A DNA stretch of 64,000 nt from Nitrospira sp. (GTDB taxonomy: Bacteria; Nitrospirota; Nitrospiria; Nitrospirales; Nitrospiraceae): NCBI GenBank assembly GCA_024998595.1, contig JACOEK010000004.1, positions 124,001 to 188,000 of the forward strand. The letters are read 5' to 3'. This document shows positions 1 to 9,302 of the stretch, piece after piece. The notes under the pieces were generated by a model. That model was not told the origin of the DNA and did no database searches. It was given only the letters and a program-made list of their open reading frames with translations. Within the stretch, counting starts at the first letter, position 1, and every line of letters starts with the position of its first letter. Both the position numbers and the translations under genes were made by a program.

Positions 1-1
1 A

Positions 2-475
2 ATGCGGCCCAAAGACGGCCGGGTCGTTTCAAACTTTATCGTGCAGGCACTTCAGGGAAAGCCGTTGACGGTGTTTGGAGACGGCTCTCAGACGCGCAGC
101 TTTTGCTATGTCGATGATTTGGTTCGTGGTATCGTTGCGCTATTGATGGTGAAATCAGACAAGTCCGTTGCGGAACGCACCGATCGCACGAAATTTCTCA
201 CCCAGAAACCGGACGCGATATTTGACAGTATTCATGACCCAGTGAATATCGGTAATCCGCGAGAACTCACGGTTCGTGGAATTGCGGAGATTATCTTGAA
301 ATTAACCGGTTCAAAAAGCGTAATAGAAGAACGGCCTCTTCCCGCCGACGATCCAAAAGTGCGGCGGCCGGATATCACCAGAGCGAAGAGTCTTTTGGGC
401 TGGGAGCCTAAGGTGGAGCTTGAGGATGGTATCAGAAAAGCCACGGAGTATTTTCGTCAGGTCGTCGTGAAATAA
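2..475 (+). CDS. UDP-glucuronate decarboxylase / NAD-dependent epimerase, C-terminal part
   Basis: This is the C-terminal half of an extended short-chain dehydrogenase that acts on a nucleotide sugar; the N-terminal NAD-binding half lies before the window. The segment around residues 2-36 (DGRVVSNFIVQAL, VFGDGSQTRSFCYVDDLV) is the conserved sugar-binding region of UDP-xylose synthases, and the C-terminus has the usual NIGNP and RPDI..AK..LGW motifs. The first Met seen is internal, because the family normally has an upstream YGPRM context. An insertion of roughly 20 residues near residues 55-75 is longer than in most relatives. It supplies UDP-xylose or a related sugar to the downstream polysaccharide genes. 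The exact substrate cannot be set from this fragment. Confidence 0.85.
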   Translation: MRPKDGRVVSNFIVQALQGKPLTVFGDGSQTRSFCYVDDLVRGIVALLMVKSDKSVAERTDRTKFLTQKPDAIFDSIHDPVNIGNPRELTVRGIAEIILKLTGSKSVIEERPLPADDPKVRRPDITRAKSLLGWEPKVELEDGIRKATEYFRQVVVK

Positions 476-526
476 TCCACGCGTAACATCGATCTAGGAC
501 CAGCGGCAAGGAGACGGATAACCTCA

Positions 527-2413
527 ATGTGTGGGATCGCGGTGGCCATAGGGCTGAATGGACGGCCGGTGGAGCGAGCGGCTGTGGAACGGATGGCCAA
601 GAGCTTGCTTCATCGAGGTCCTGACGATGGCGGCATCTACGTAGATGGTGCTGTCGGGATGGGGTTTCGTCGGCTCTCAATTCTTGATTTATCCGAAGCC
701 GGTCATCAACCAATGATCAGTCAGGATGGGCAGTACGTCCTGGTGTTCAACGGCGAGATATTCAATTATGTCGAGCTTCGCGATGAACTCCGTCAGCTGG
801 GTTATCAGTTTCGATCGAGCGGAGATAGCGAAGTCTTGCTTGCTGCCTATCGAGAGTGGGGCCGAGAGTGCCTGCCGAGACTCAACGGCATGTGGGCGTT
901 TGTGATTTATGATCGCCGACATCGACGCCTTTTTGGGTCACGTGATCGATTTGGCGTCAAACCGCTCTACTACAGCCGTGATAACACGGTGATACAATTT
1001 GCCTCAGAGATCAAGGCGTTGCGTGCCTCGGGGTACCAACGGTCAGGCATCAACTGGCGAACGGCTTCCAGGTTTCTGTTGGAAGGACGTCTAGACAGCC
1101 GTAACGAAACGTTCTACGAGGGAATTGAGCAGATTCCTCCAGGCAGCGGATTTGAGGTTGGGTTAGACGGGGCGTGGCACCAGTGGGCGTTCTGGTCCAT
1201 GGATGCTCTGCCCCGTACCGTCACCACTAATCCCGCCGAGACCTTCGCGGACCTTTTCGAGGATTCAGTCCGTATCCGTATGCGAAGTGACGTGCCGGTG
1301 GGGGTGTGTCTTTCCGGAGGACTCGATTCAACAGCGATTATTTGCGCGGCGGCGCGTCATCGTGATGAGAGTGCGGGGGCGCAACCGGAGTCTCTCCAGG
1401 CTTTTTGCTATATGGCCAAAGAGTTTGATGAGTCGAAGTATATAGCGGATACCCTGGTCCAAACCCATGCCCAACTCAGGCAACTCGAAACAAGCCCTGC
1501 CGATTTGTGGAATGATTTGCGCAAAGTCCTCTGGTTTCAGGACGAACCTGTGCATACCATGACTGCTGTGGTCGGTTATCAGCTCATGCGTCTCGCGGCC
1601 TCCCTCGGAATTCGTGTCGTCTTGAATGGACAGGGGGCCGACGAAACGATTGGTGGGTACTCGAGCTATTTTCAGGATTATTGGGTGTCTCTCCTTCAAC
1701 AAGGGCGTGTGAGTGCCGCATGGCAGGCAGTGACAGCCTATACCGAAGCGCATGGAGGAAATTCTCGCGCGCGCATGACTGCGGCGGCCAGCCGTTGCCT
1801 CTCATGGGAGATGTATAAGATCGGTAGGTACCGCACATGGGCTCAGTCCAGGCGGCAGGCTCGTATACGCCAGAACCCGTGGTTTTCAGGAGACTTAACC
1901 AACCATTTTATTAGCGAAGACTTGCCGCCAAGTTCAGCAGCTCTGTCGACGTCATTGAAACAGTCGGTTGTATCGGCTCCTTTACCGTTATATCTTCGCA
2001 TCGAAGATCGCAATTCCATGGCTCATTCAGTGGAGGCGAGACTGCCGTTCTTGGACTATCGCCTCGTGTCGTTTGTGTGCGGCCTGTCGGACGATTGGAA
2101 GGTGCGAGGTCCATGGAACAAGTATGTGCTTCGAGAAGGAATGAGGGGGAGAATCCCTGAGTCCGTGCGAAGCAGAGTAGACAAAATGGGGTTTCCTACT
2201 GCGAGCAAGAAATGGTTTGCCCATGACTTGTACGAGCCGCTTCGAGAAATCCTCGCTAGCCGCACCTTACGGGAGCGGGGGATCTATAACACTGGTGCTC
2301 TCATAGCCGACCTGGATCGGCATCGTCGAGGCGAGGCCGATTTTTCGAACAGACTCTTCCATGTCGCCGAATTCGAAATCTTGTCAGATCTTGCGGGGAA
2401 GACGCCAACCTAG
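527..2413 (+). CDS. asnB: asparagine synthase (glutamine-hydrolysing) family amidotransferase
   Basis: It has an N-terminal class II glutamine amidotransferase domain with the nucleophile Cys2 exposed after Met removal (MCGIAV). A C-terminal ATP-pyrophosphatase domain follows, with the PP-loop SGGLDST near residue 262. Its 628 residues are normal for AsnB. Some members of this family lie in exosortase A exopolysaccharide loci and are thought to amidate sugars or peptides rather than make free asparagine; the setting here fits that. It starts 51 bases after the upstream sugar gene, with GGAGACGG before the ATG as a possible ribosome binding site. No key residue appears to be missing. Whether it makes asparagine or amidates a uronic acid is undecided. 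Confidence 0.88.
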   Translation: MCGIAVAIGLNGRPVERAAVERMAKSLLHRGPDDGGIYVDGAVGMGFRRLSILDLSEAGHQPMISQDGQYVLVFNGEIFNYVELRDELRQLGYQFRSSGDSEVLLAAYREWGRECLPRLNGMWAFVIYDRRHRRLFGSRDRFGVKPLYYSRDNTVIQFASEIKALRASGYQRSGINWRTASRFLLEGRLDSRNETFYEGIEQIPPGSGFEVGLDGAWHQWAFWSMDALPRTVTTNPAETFADLFEDSVRIRMRSDVPVGVCLSGGLDSTAIICAAARHRDESAGAQPESLQAFCYMAKEFDESKYIADTLVQTHAQLRQLETSPADLWNDLRKVLWFQDEPVHTMTAVVGYQLMRLAASLGIRVVLNGQGADETIGGYSSYFQDYWVSLLQQGRVSAAWQAVTAYTEAHGGNSRARMTAAASRCLSWEMYKIGRYRTWAQSRRQARIRQNPWFSGDLTNHFISEDLPPSSAALSTSLKQSVVSAPLPLYLRIEDRNSMAHSVEARLPFLDYRLVSFVCGLSDDWKVRGPWNKYVLREGMRGRIPESVRSRVDKMGFPTASKKWFAHDLYEPLREILASRTLRERGIYNTGALIADLDRHRRGEADFSNRLFHVAEFEILSDLAGKTPT

Positions 2414-2631
2414 TGTCCAGGGATTCGTGTGAATGAGTAGCATTTCGGGATTCGGTGAGGGGCCGATCGCGATCTAGAAGGGAACCAATCTGGGGTTCTG
2501 AGCGCTTCTTCAAAGAAGGACTAATTTCTTCATTCCTCGGTTACCTGTTCCGTAACGAAATTCGATCTGGTCAGATTGTCTGATAAAACCCTCAGTAATT
2601 AAGGGCTTCGCATGAAGTTGTCGGTAAGTCG

Positions 2632-4002
2632 GTGAAACGAGTGTTGATGGTTGCGTATTACTTTCCGCCGGTTGCGGCGAGCGGTGCAATGCGCCCGCTT
2701 GGGTTTTGCCGAAATCTGCAGACATTTGGCTGGCAGCCTCAAGTACTCACAACCACGCCGGAATGTGTACATCCCTCGCATCAGGTTGATCCAAAACTTG
2801 GCGGGCGAATACCAGCTGGGGTTGAGGTCATTCGAGTGCCGTATGTAGATCAGCTTCAACGAGTGTTGCAGTATCGTGAGACGCTCAGGGGGATGATACG
2901 AACGACGATTTCTCATGAATCAGAGACAAAAACCGCGACAAACTCTGTGACAGCTGAATCCAGCGCGGGCCGGGCGACACTGAAAGACTTTCTTCTAGAT
3001 TGGGCATTCGCATTTCCAGACCGCCAATGCGGCTGGCGGCGCCAGGTTGTTCGGAAACTGCAGGCTATAGCTGGGAAAGATATTCCAGATGTGATTTTTG
3101 CGACCGGTGGGCCCTGGACAAGTTTCTTAATTGGTAAGACGCTCGCCAAGCTCTTTCATCGTCCGCTGGTGCTGGATTATCGAGACCCGTGGAACTGCAA
3201 TCCCTATTACTCGTTCGGTTCTGATGTTTTAACCAGGAAATCCCGAGCTGCTGAAGCGCAAGTCTGCCAGGCTGCTAGTCATGTCATTGCCAATACCGAG
3301 GAGCTTCGCGAACGACTCATTGAAGAATACGGGAGCCTCCGAGGCCGCTGCACCTGGATCCCCAATGGATTTGACCGTGAGACATTAACGCCTGAACAGG
3401 GGCGGGGGGAGAATGCCTATTTTCCCACACCTTCAGGATATGAGTTATGCCATTTTGGGACCGTCTATGGAAAAAGAACACCACGCGTTTTGCTGCAGGC
3501 AGTGTGGGAGTTGTTTGAGGATAGGCAGTTGAAACCGGAAACAATCCGATTGCGTTTCGTCGGAGGGTGGGACACAGCAGACCAGGAGTGTGAGAGGTAT
3601 GCAGTCAATCTTGAGAAGCATGGTTTTCTTCGGCGTGAGCCTCCGGTTTCCCACAGCGTGTGTCTGAGGGAAATGCAACGATCAAGCGTTTTGCTCGTGC
3701 TTCAGCCGGACTCCCCTTTGCAGGTCCCCGCTAAAATCTACGAATATATCGCGGCCGGTCGTCCTCTCCTACTTATCGGAGGGGAGGGCGCGACCGCTAA
3801 TCTGGTGGCTCGTCATGGATTAGGCGTGAGCAGTCCGAATCAAGTCGTACGGGTCAAAGCGCTATTGAAAGAGTTGGCGGGTGGAACGCAAAGGCTCCTG
3901 TCGCCTGATGTGGCGAGTGTAAATCGTTTCGAATATCACTCGTTGACCGGAGAATTAGCCGCTATCCTCGATACTGTTGATCGTGCGAGATCCTTACAGT
4001 GA
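2632..4002 (+). CDS. glycosyltransferase, GT4-like (GT-B fold)
   Basis: This 456-residue protein begins with the N-terminal GT-B pattern of group 1 glycosyltransferases (MVAYYFPP followed by a Gly/Ala/Met-rich loop). It carries a central YRDPWN motif and a C-terminal donor-binding part with KIYEYIAAGRP near residues 365-375. It would transfer a sugar from a nucleotide donor to the growing repeat unit at the cytoplasmic face. A GTG start is used, because the only nearby ATG (2612) is out of frame. A 218-base space precedes it, so it may begin its own transcript. Donor and linkage are unknown. Confidence 0.8.
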   Translation: MKRVLMVAYYFPPVAASGAMRPLGFCRNLQTFGWQPQVLTTTPECVHPSHQVDPKLGGRIPAGVEVIRVPYVDQLQRVLQYRETLRGMIRTTISHESETKTATNSVTAESSAGRATLKDFLLDWAFAFPDRQCGWRRQVVRKLQAIAGKDIPDVIFATGGPWTSFLIGKTLAKLFHRPLVLDYRDPWNCNPYYSFGSDVLTRKSRAAEAQVCQAASHVIANTEELRERLIEEYGSLRGRCTWIPNGFDRETLTPEQGRGENAYFPTPSGYELCHFGTVYGKRTPRVLLQAVWELFEDRQLKPETIRLRFVGGWDTADQECERYAVNLEKHGFLRREPPVSHSVCLREMQRSSVLLVLQPDSPLQVPAKIYEYIAAGRPLLLIGGEGATANLVARHGLGVSSPNQVVRVKALLKELAGGTQRLLSPDVASVNRFEYHSLTGELAAILDTVDRARSLQ

Positions 4003-4012
4003 CTGTCCTATC

Positions 4013-5059
4013 ATGAGTACGTTGGTATCTTCAGTTCTCGGGCGAACCGACGCGGATGTTTTGGCATGGGACACCTATGTGCTCAGTTCTCCCATAACTT
4101 CCGGATATCATCTGTCAGGCTGGCGCCGTGTTATAGAAGAAGCCTTTGGCCACCGTACGTATTATCTGGTTGCACAGGAAGAAAATAAAACTGTACAGGG
4201 CATTGTGCCCCTAGTGTTTCTGGCAAGCCGAGGCTTTGGCCGGTTTATGGTCTCTCTGCCCTTTGTGAACTATGGCGGCCTAATTGCCAACTCTTCCGAG
4301 GCATATCGATTGCTCGAAGTCTCTGCAATCGGAAAGGCGAAAGATCTGAACGCAGCTCATATCGAGCTTCGGCACGAACGGCCGATAGAGACCAGCTGGG
4401 TTTCGGCCGCACGAAAGGTTTCTATGAGACTTTCGTTGCCAGGGTCGTACGAATTGCTGATGAAAGGGTTTCCCTCAAAGTTGCGCAGCCAAGTTCGTCG
4501 AGCACAAAAAGAAGGAATGACGGCACGCATAGGTGGTCGCGAGTGTCTGGACGAGTTCTATGCGGTTTTCTCCCGTTGTATGCGCGATTTGGGAACCCCG
4601 GTGTATGCAAAAGGGTTTTTCGCAAAGATTCTTGAGGTATTTCCGAAGGAGGCGCGCATCTGTATCGTTTCACATGGGAATGTGCCGGTTGCCGCTGGAT
4701 TTCTTTTTGGATTCCGCTCCTCATTGGAAATTCCTTGGGCGGCGTCCGACAAACGCTTTAACAAGCTCGCCCCCAATATGATGTTGTATGGCACAGTATT
4801 GGAGTATGCCTGCCAGCAGGGGTTTCAAGTGTTCGACTTCGGCCGGTCGAGCCCCGATAGTGGAACATATCGTTTTAAGGAACAGTGGGGAGCGCAGCCC
4901 CATCAACTCTATTGGTACTATTGGATGGGAAGTGGTCTCCAGGTGCCTCAGCTGAATCCGCAAAATCCTAAGTATGCGCTGGCAATTCGTGTATGGCAGC
5001 AATTGCCTCTGGCGATCGCAAATCTGCTGGGGCCGTACATTGTGAAACATCTTCCATGA
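4013..5059 (+). CDS. FemAB-like / GNAT-type acyltransferase, XrtA-system-associated type
   Basis: The 348-residue protein resembles the FemAB-related family that accompanies exosortase/PEP-CTERM exopolysaccharide loci, and also CelD/BcsL-type acetyltransferases. Supporting segments are an SGWRRVIEEAFGH N-terminal region, LRSQVRRAQKEG in the centre, and a C-terminal FDFGRSSPDSGTYRFKEQWG block typical of the family. I chose ATG 4013, ten bases after the previous stop, over the TTG at 3977 that overlaps the upstream gene. Its end overlaps the next start (ATGA), so the two are translationally coupled. The acceptor may be an amino sugar, which would fit the aminotransferase that follows, but this is inference. 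Confidence 0.78.
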   Translation: MSTLVSSVLGRTDADVLAWDTYVLSSPITSGYHLSGWRRVIEEAFGHRTYYLVAQEENKTVQGIVPLVFLASRGFGRFMVSLPFVNYGGLIANSSEAYRLLEVSAIGKAKDLNAAHIELRHERPIETSWVSAARKVSMRLSLPGSYELLMKGFPSKLRSQVRRAQKEGMTARIGGRECLDEFYAVFSRCMRDLGTPVYAKGFFAKILEVFPKEARICIVSHGNVPVAAGFLFGFRSSLEIPWAASDKRFNKLAPNMMLYGTVLEYACQQGFQVFDFGRSSPDSGTYRFKEQWGAQPHQLYWYYWMGSGLQVPQLNPQNPKYALAIRVWQQLPLAIANLLGPYIVKHLP

Positions 5060-6330
5060 GGGCGCAGCGAACGCTTCCCCCATCAGCCGCACCGATCGAA
5101 TGGCGTGATCTCGCACAGGGATTAGTCGGTCTCGTGCAGCCTCATGTGACCATGCACCGACTCGAAGCGGAATTTCGTGCACACTTCGGGGTAAAGCATG
5201 TCTGGTTTGTGTCATCAGGTAAAGCTGCCCTCACGCTTATTCTCCGGGCTCTGCACAGGCTATCCGGACGCAGACAGGTTGTTGTTCCTGGATATACGTG
5301 TTTCTCCGTGCCGTCTGCCGTGATTCGTGCCGGATTGTCGGTCCGGCTCTGCGATATCAATCCGAAGACATTCGACTATGATTTTGTGCGCCTGGCAGAG
5401 GTTGCTGATTCTGAGGTGTTGTGTGTATTGGCGACGCATTTGCTTGGCATTGGGGTCGACGTGCCGCGCGTTGCCGAAATCTGTCATCCGAAAGGCATCT
5501 TTGTAGTGGAAGACGTGGCGCAGGCGTTCGGGGGAGAGCGCGGCGGCAAGTTCTTAGGCTCCATGGGGCATGTGTCTTTTCTGAGCTTTGGAAGAGGAAA
5601 AAACATTACCTGCGGATCCGGAGGTGCCATTCTGACGAATGATGATCGTATTGGCGAAGCCTTGGCTCAGGAGTGTGCGCAACTTCCGGCCGAGTCTCTT
5701 GCCGGCCGGCTAAAAAATTGGGTGGAAGTGGCGGCGACGCAATTCCTCATCAACCCCTCTCGTTATTGGTTCCCGGCGGGGCTTCCTTTTCTCAAACTGG
5801 GGGAGACAAAGTTTTATACGGATTTCCCCATCACACGAATGGATTCAGTTCGGGCTGGTCTACTACGTCGCTGGAAGAAGCGATTGTGCCGTTCGACCGC
5901 TAGTCGGGTGAATCACGCGGAACATTTGCTTCGATCAGTGCCCCCTCACGTGCAGACTATCACGCCATCCGGGCGAGGACATGCGGTCTATCTTCGTCTC
6001 CCGTTGTTGATGCGATCAAAGCAGGAAAAGGATGCTCTGTGTCGGAGATCCGGAGAGCAGGGGCTTGGTATCAGCCCCCTATACCCTTCTGCGGTTGAGC
6101 AAATTGCCGAGCTTTCTGAAACACTCTCCTCTCAGCACGTGCCCCAATCAACTATGATCGCGGAACGACTTGTTACGCTACCCACCCACGAACTGATGTC
6201 CGAGGCTGATCTCGTTCGGCTATGCGCCGCAGTGAATAGTGTTCAGCATAATCAAGGACTAACCATGAACTGTTCTTCGGAGGGGCCTGGCGCGGGACGG
6301 CGCGTGGACGAATTGCCTCGAGCCAATTGA
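5056..6330 (+). CDS. DegT/DnrJ/EryC1/StrS-family PLP aminotransferase
   Basis: This fold-type I aminotransferase is about 424 residues long. It has a substrate and cofactor region (VSSGKAALTLILRAL, VPGYTCFSVPSAV), the Asp that contacts the PLP ring in VVEDVAQAFGG, and the Schiff-base Lys in FGRGKNIT near residue 182. The family puts an amino group on nucleotide-linked keto sugars, using glutamate as donor. ATG 5056 overlaps the stop of the FemAB-like gene by four bases and is preferred to the longer frame from 4993. The pairing with an N-acyl transferase suggests an amino sugar that is then acylated. The last 30 residues are low in similarity to the family core. Confidence 0.82.
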   Translation: MRAQRTLPPSAAPIEWRDLAQGLVGLVQPHVTMHRLEAEFRAHFGVKHVWFVSSGKAALTLILRALHRLSGRRQVVVPGYTCFSVPSAVIRAGLSVRLCDINPKTFDYDFVRLAEVADSEVLCVLATHLLGIGVDVPRVAEICHPKGIFVVEDVAQAFGGERGGKFLGSMGHVSFLSFGRGKNITCGSGGAILTNDDRIGEALAQECAQLPAESLAGRLKNWVEVAATQFLINPSRYWFPAGLPFLKLGETKFYTDFPITRMDSVRAGLLRRWKKRLCRSTASRVNHAEHLLRSVPPHVQTITPSGRGHAVYLRLPLLMRSKQEKDALCRRSGEQGLGISPLYPSAVEQIAELSETLSSQHVPQSTMIAERLVTLPTHELMSEADLVRLCAAVNSVQHNQGLTMNCSSEGPGAGRRVDELPRAN

Positions 6331-6387
6331 AGTTGTCAGGGGAAGGAACATGGTCTGGCGGTGCAGGGTTATCGAGGAATAGTGACG

Positions 6388-7527
6388 ATGTGGCTTATTG
6401 AATGGATATTTTGGGGCTCACTGGCGTTTATTTTTTACGCTTATGCGGGCTATCTGCTCGTCTTGGTCGGGTTATCCGTTTTTAAAAGCCGGCCTGTCCT
6501 GGTGGGGAATATACATCCCACGGTCTCCTTTATCATCACGGCCTATAATGAAGAGTCACGAATCAGGGAAAAGATCGAGAATAGTCTCCAGCAGCAGTAT
6601 CCAAGAGAGCGCCTTGAAATAGTGGTGGCGTCTGATTGCTCCTCTGACCGGACTGATGAGATCGTGCGGGCTTATGCTTCCTTGGGCGTGCGTCTCATTC
6701 GTGCCTCTGAGCGAAAGGGAAAAGAAGCCGCCCAAAAACTGGCGGTCAGTCAAACTAGCGGAGAGGTGCTGGTGTTTTCTGACGTGGCCACCACCTTACC
6801 GTCAGATGGTATTGCAAACATTGTGAAGGCATTTCATGATTCAACGGTGGGTTGCGTGAGCAGCGTGGATCGTTTTGTGGATGCTCAAGGCAACCTGAGC
6901 GGAGAAGGCGCGTACGTGAAGTACGAAATGCTGCTGCGTCAACTAGAGACTAAGGTGAATACCCTGGTCGGACTCAGCGGTTCGTTTTTTGCCGCACGAA
7001 GAACCGTCTGCAGTCCGTGGGCAGACGATCTGCAAAGCGACTTCAATACGCTTCTCAATTCCATGAGGATAGGGCTTCGAGGTATATCAGATCCCAATAG
7101 TGTGGGATACTACAAAAATTTATCGGATGAGAAGAAGGAATATCAGCGGAAGGTCAGGACGGTTTTGCGAGGAATTGCTGTGCTGATGCGCAGTCTGCCG
7201 ATGTTGAATCCGTTTCGATATGGGATGTTCGCCTGGCAGCTCTTTAGCCATAAATTGTGCAGATGGCTGGTGCCGTTTGCCATGATCGGAGCTTCTGTTT
7301 CAAATGTCGTGTTGGCAACACAATCGACCTTGTACGGAATGTTGTTGCTGGGACAGATGCTCTTCTATGCCACGGCCGGAGCCTATGGAGTGTTTCAATG
7401 GATGCCCAAGAGCAGTGTGTTTCGGTTGCCTTCTTTTTTCGTTCTGGTCAACCTGTCAATTCTTGATGCCTGGATGAGGTATTTTCGTGGCGATCGGGTC
7501 TTTCGCTGGGAGCCCTCCAAGCGCTGA
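6388..7527 (+). CDS. membrane glycosyltransferase family 2
   Basis: The protein has one N-terminal membrane segment (residues 2-32), a GT-A catalytic domain and three or four C-terminal membrane segments from about residue 285 on. Catalytic features are ITAYNEE, VVASDCSSDRTDEIV and a metal-binding acidic motif in VFSDVATTL. It resembles polymer-forming or lipid-linked glycosyltransferases acting on the inner membrane. ATG 6388 with GAGGAATA just upstream is preferred to the GTG at 6361. A hairpin-like palindrome follows the stop. Donor sugar unknown. Confidence 0.82.
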   Translation: MWLIEWIFWGSLAFIFYAYAGYLLVLVGLSVFKSRPVLVGNIHPTVSFIITAYNEESRIREKIENSLQQQYPRERLEIVVASDCSSDRTDEIVRAYASLGVRLIRASERKGKEAAQKLAVSQTSGEVLVFSDVATTLPSDGIANIVKAFHDSTVGCVSSVDRFVDAQGNLSGEGAYVKYEMLLRQLETKVNTLVGLSGSFFAARRTVCSPWADDLQSDFNTLLNSMRIGLRGISDPNSVGYYKNLSDEKKEYQRKVRTVLRGIAVLMRSLPMLNPFRYGMFAWQLFSHKLCRWLVPFAMIGASVSNVVLATQSTLYGMLLLGQMLFYATAGAYGVFQWMPKSSVFRLPSFFVLVNLSILDAWMRYFRGDRVFRWEPSKR

Positions 7528-7547
7528 GGCCATATGGCCCCACGCTT
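7519..7547 (+). terminator. possible hairpin at the end of the family 2 glycosyltransferase gene
   Basis: Arms AAGCG and CGCTT surround a perfect 12-base palindrome, GGCCATATGGCC (7528-7539). The structure spans the stop codon of the glycosyltransferase gene. No run of T follows, so it is at best a weak terminator or a transcript-stabilising hairpin. Confidence 0.3.
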
Positions 7548-7617
7548 GAAGGCAAACCCACGGTAGTTTTGTTCCGAATAGTCATCTCTTCTGTGGATAA
7601 AGACAAAGAGGTACTGA

Positions 7618-8013
7618 ATGGCTGCACAGTCTGAAAAGAAAGAATTGCGTCATTTTGGATTGATCGTTGGCGGCGTTTTCTGTGTCATCGGTGTCTGGCC
7701 GATGATTCGCCATGGAGAAGGGGTACGCATCTGGGCGCTTGTTGCCGGAGCATTGCTGATGTTGTTGGGGGTTATAGCCCCACTCACACTCGGGCCTCTT
7801 TTCAAAGTCTGGATGAAAATTGGCCATGTGATGGGATGGATTAATACCAGAATCATCCTTGGGATTCTGTATTTTGGACTGATCACTCCCATGGGTGTGA
7901 TTATGCGCCTGTTTGGCTGGGATTCGATGAGGAGAGCGCTCAGTCGAGACGCCGAAAGCTATCGTGTCGTACGCCCAGCGAGGCCGCGAAACCATATGAC
8001 GAGGCAATTTTAG
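7618..8013 (+). CDS. SxtJ family membrane protein
   Basis: This 131-residue protein has two tight N-terminal membrane segments (about residues 15-30 and 35-58) and a third around 78-98. It ends with a polar tail. The pattern matches the SxtJ family, small membrane proteins first named from the saxitoxin cluster and common in polysaccharide and natural-product loci. Their biochemical role is not known. GAGGTACTGA precedes the ATG. The next small gene starts 15 bases downstream and belongs to the family that usually accompanies SxtJ. Confidence 0.72.
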   Translation: MAAQSEKKELRHFGLIVGGVFCVIGVWPMIRHGEGVRIWALVAGALLMLLGVIAPLTLGPLFKVWMKIGHVMGWINTRIILGILYFGLITPMGVIMRLFGWDSMRRALSRDAESYRVVRPARPRNHMTRQF

Positions 8014-8028
8014 GCTAACGGAGGGCAT

Positions 8029-8181
8029 ATGGGTGAATTCCTGACAGAGTTATGGGCTTTCATGAAAGAACGTAAGAAGTTCTGGTTGTTGCCGATCATT
8101 GTAATGCTGGTGTTGCTCGGTAGCTTGATTGTCCTTACTCAGGGATCGGCGGTGGCGCCTTTTATCTACACGTTGTTCTAG
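8029..8181 (+). CDS. DUF5989-type small membrane protein
   Basis: This 50-residue protein begins MGEFLTELWAFMKERKKFW, then has one hydrophobic segment (residues 19-37) and a short tail ending APFIYTLF. The amphipathic start with ERKKFWLLP is the hallmark of the DUF5989 family, which occurs next to SxtJ. A good ribosome site (CGGAGGGCAT) lies directly before the ATG. The SxtJ/DUF5989 pair usually sits beside a large carbamoyltransferase; none is present here. The function is unknown, and a membrane-bound accessory role is only a guess. Confidence 0.75.
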   Translation: MGEFLTELWAFMKERKKFWLLPIIVMLVLLGSLIVLTQGSAVAPFIYTLF

Positions 8182-8203
8182 CTGAGAAGTCGCAACTGAT
8201 TAC

Positions 8204-9262
8204 ATGAGTGTAAACAGCTCGCGCGTAAAACTGGCTATTCGCGAGGCGGTAGCCTGGGCCTTTCACGCATCCTCCATACCTCACTGGCGGCATCGGGGGA
8301 AGGTGGTAGTGCTCATGTATCACCGGGTGTTGGCCCGCGAGGAAGTATCTCTTCAGTCCGTACAGCCCGGCATGTATGTACTGGACAGCGTGTTTGCTCA
8401 ACACATGTCTTTTCTTAAGAAAAATTTTACGCTTCTTTCACTTCAGCAGCTCTTGGATCTCTGGCAATCAGGCACTTGGAATGCCCGTGCCCGGTATTGT
8501 GTGATCACGTTCGATGACGGCTGGTTGGACAATTACCGGCATGCGTATCCAGTGTTGAAGAGATTTGGTGTTCCCGCGACCATTTTTCTTCCTACTGACT
8601 ACGTGGGAAGTGATCGGTGGTTTTGGCCTGATCAACTGGCACTTCTGTTTAAAATTCTTGCTGGCCGAAAAGTGACTTCAGAAGCACTGAAAGAAACGGG
8701 AATAGTGTTTGCTGAATATTTAGACGAAAACGGCCACCAATTTGTTGAGGCCCTGCAACGCGGAGAGCATGTCACCGATCAAGTCATCGAGCAGTGTAAA
8801 CATCTTCCGATAGAACGAATCCATGAATTGGTGGCCACATTGGCAGCTCGGCTGGAAGTACCGCTGCCACAAAAACGGGTGATTGTGAATTGGGATGAGG
8901 TACGGGAAATGTCCCAATGGGGCATTTCATTTGGCTCCCACTCGTGCTCTCATCGTATTCTTACAACGCTCACGTCCCAAGAAGTGTCTGTCGAGCTTGC
9001 GAGGTCAAAGCAGGTGCTCTTGGAGCAAGGCGTGAACTATGTGCCAGTCTTTTGTTACCCCAATGGCAACAGTGACGAAAATATTCAGCGGCAAGTCAGG
9101 ACCTGCGGATATGAGGCGGCCTGTTCAGTGAAGATGGGTGTTGAAGGGCATAGCCCGGGTAATAAGTACGCTATTCGTCGCGTGGGCATTCACAACGACG
9201 TAACCAACTCCATTCCATTGTTTTCATGGCGAGTGTTCGGTCCGTTACCTCGTTCAGCATGA
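8204..9262 (+). CDS. polysaccharide deacetylase family protein (NodB fold)
   Basis: This carbohydrate esterase 4-like protein has 352 residues. VVVLMYHRVL lies near residue 36, the metal-binding motif TFDDGW near residue 103, and the second metal motif in FGSHSCSHRIL near 245-255. A late FCYPNGN motif completes the catalytic set. It would remove N- or O-acetyl groups from a sugar polymer or lipid-linked intermediate. There is no clear signal peptide, so it may act at the cytoplasmic face or be an unusual export substrate. It starts 22 bases after the small DUF5989 gene. The insertion between the two metal motifs is typical of exopolysaccharide-locus members. Confidence 0.85.
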   Translation: MSVNSSRVKLAIREAVAWAFHASSIPHWRHRGKVVVLMYHRVLAREEVSLQSVQPGMYVLDSVFAQHMSFLKKNFTLLSLQQLLDLWQSGTWNARARYCVITFDDGWLDNYRHAYPVLKRFGVPATIFLPTDYVGSDRWFWPDQLALLFKILAGRKVTSEALKETGIVFAEYLDENGHQFVEALQRGEHVTDQVIEQCKHLPIERIHELVATLAARLEVPLPQKRVIVNWDEVREMSQWGISFGSHSCSHRILTTLTSQEVSVELARSKQVLLEQGVNYVPVFCYPNGNSDENIQRQVRTCGYEAACSVKMGVEGHSPGNKYAIRRVGIHNDVTNSIPLFSWRVFGPLPRSA

Positions 9263-9302
9263 ATGTGCGAGGGGAGCAATTGGTAGTGGAGGGAGTGTAT
9301 CC

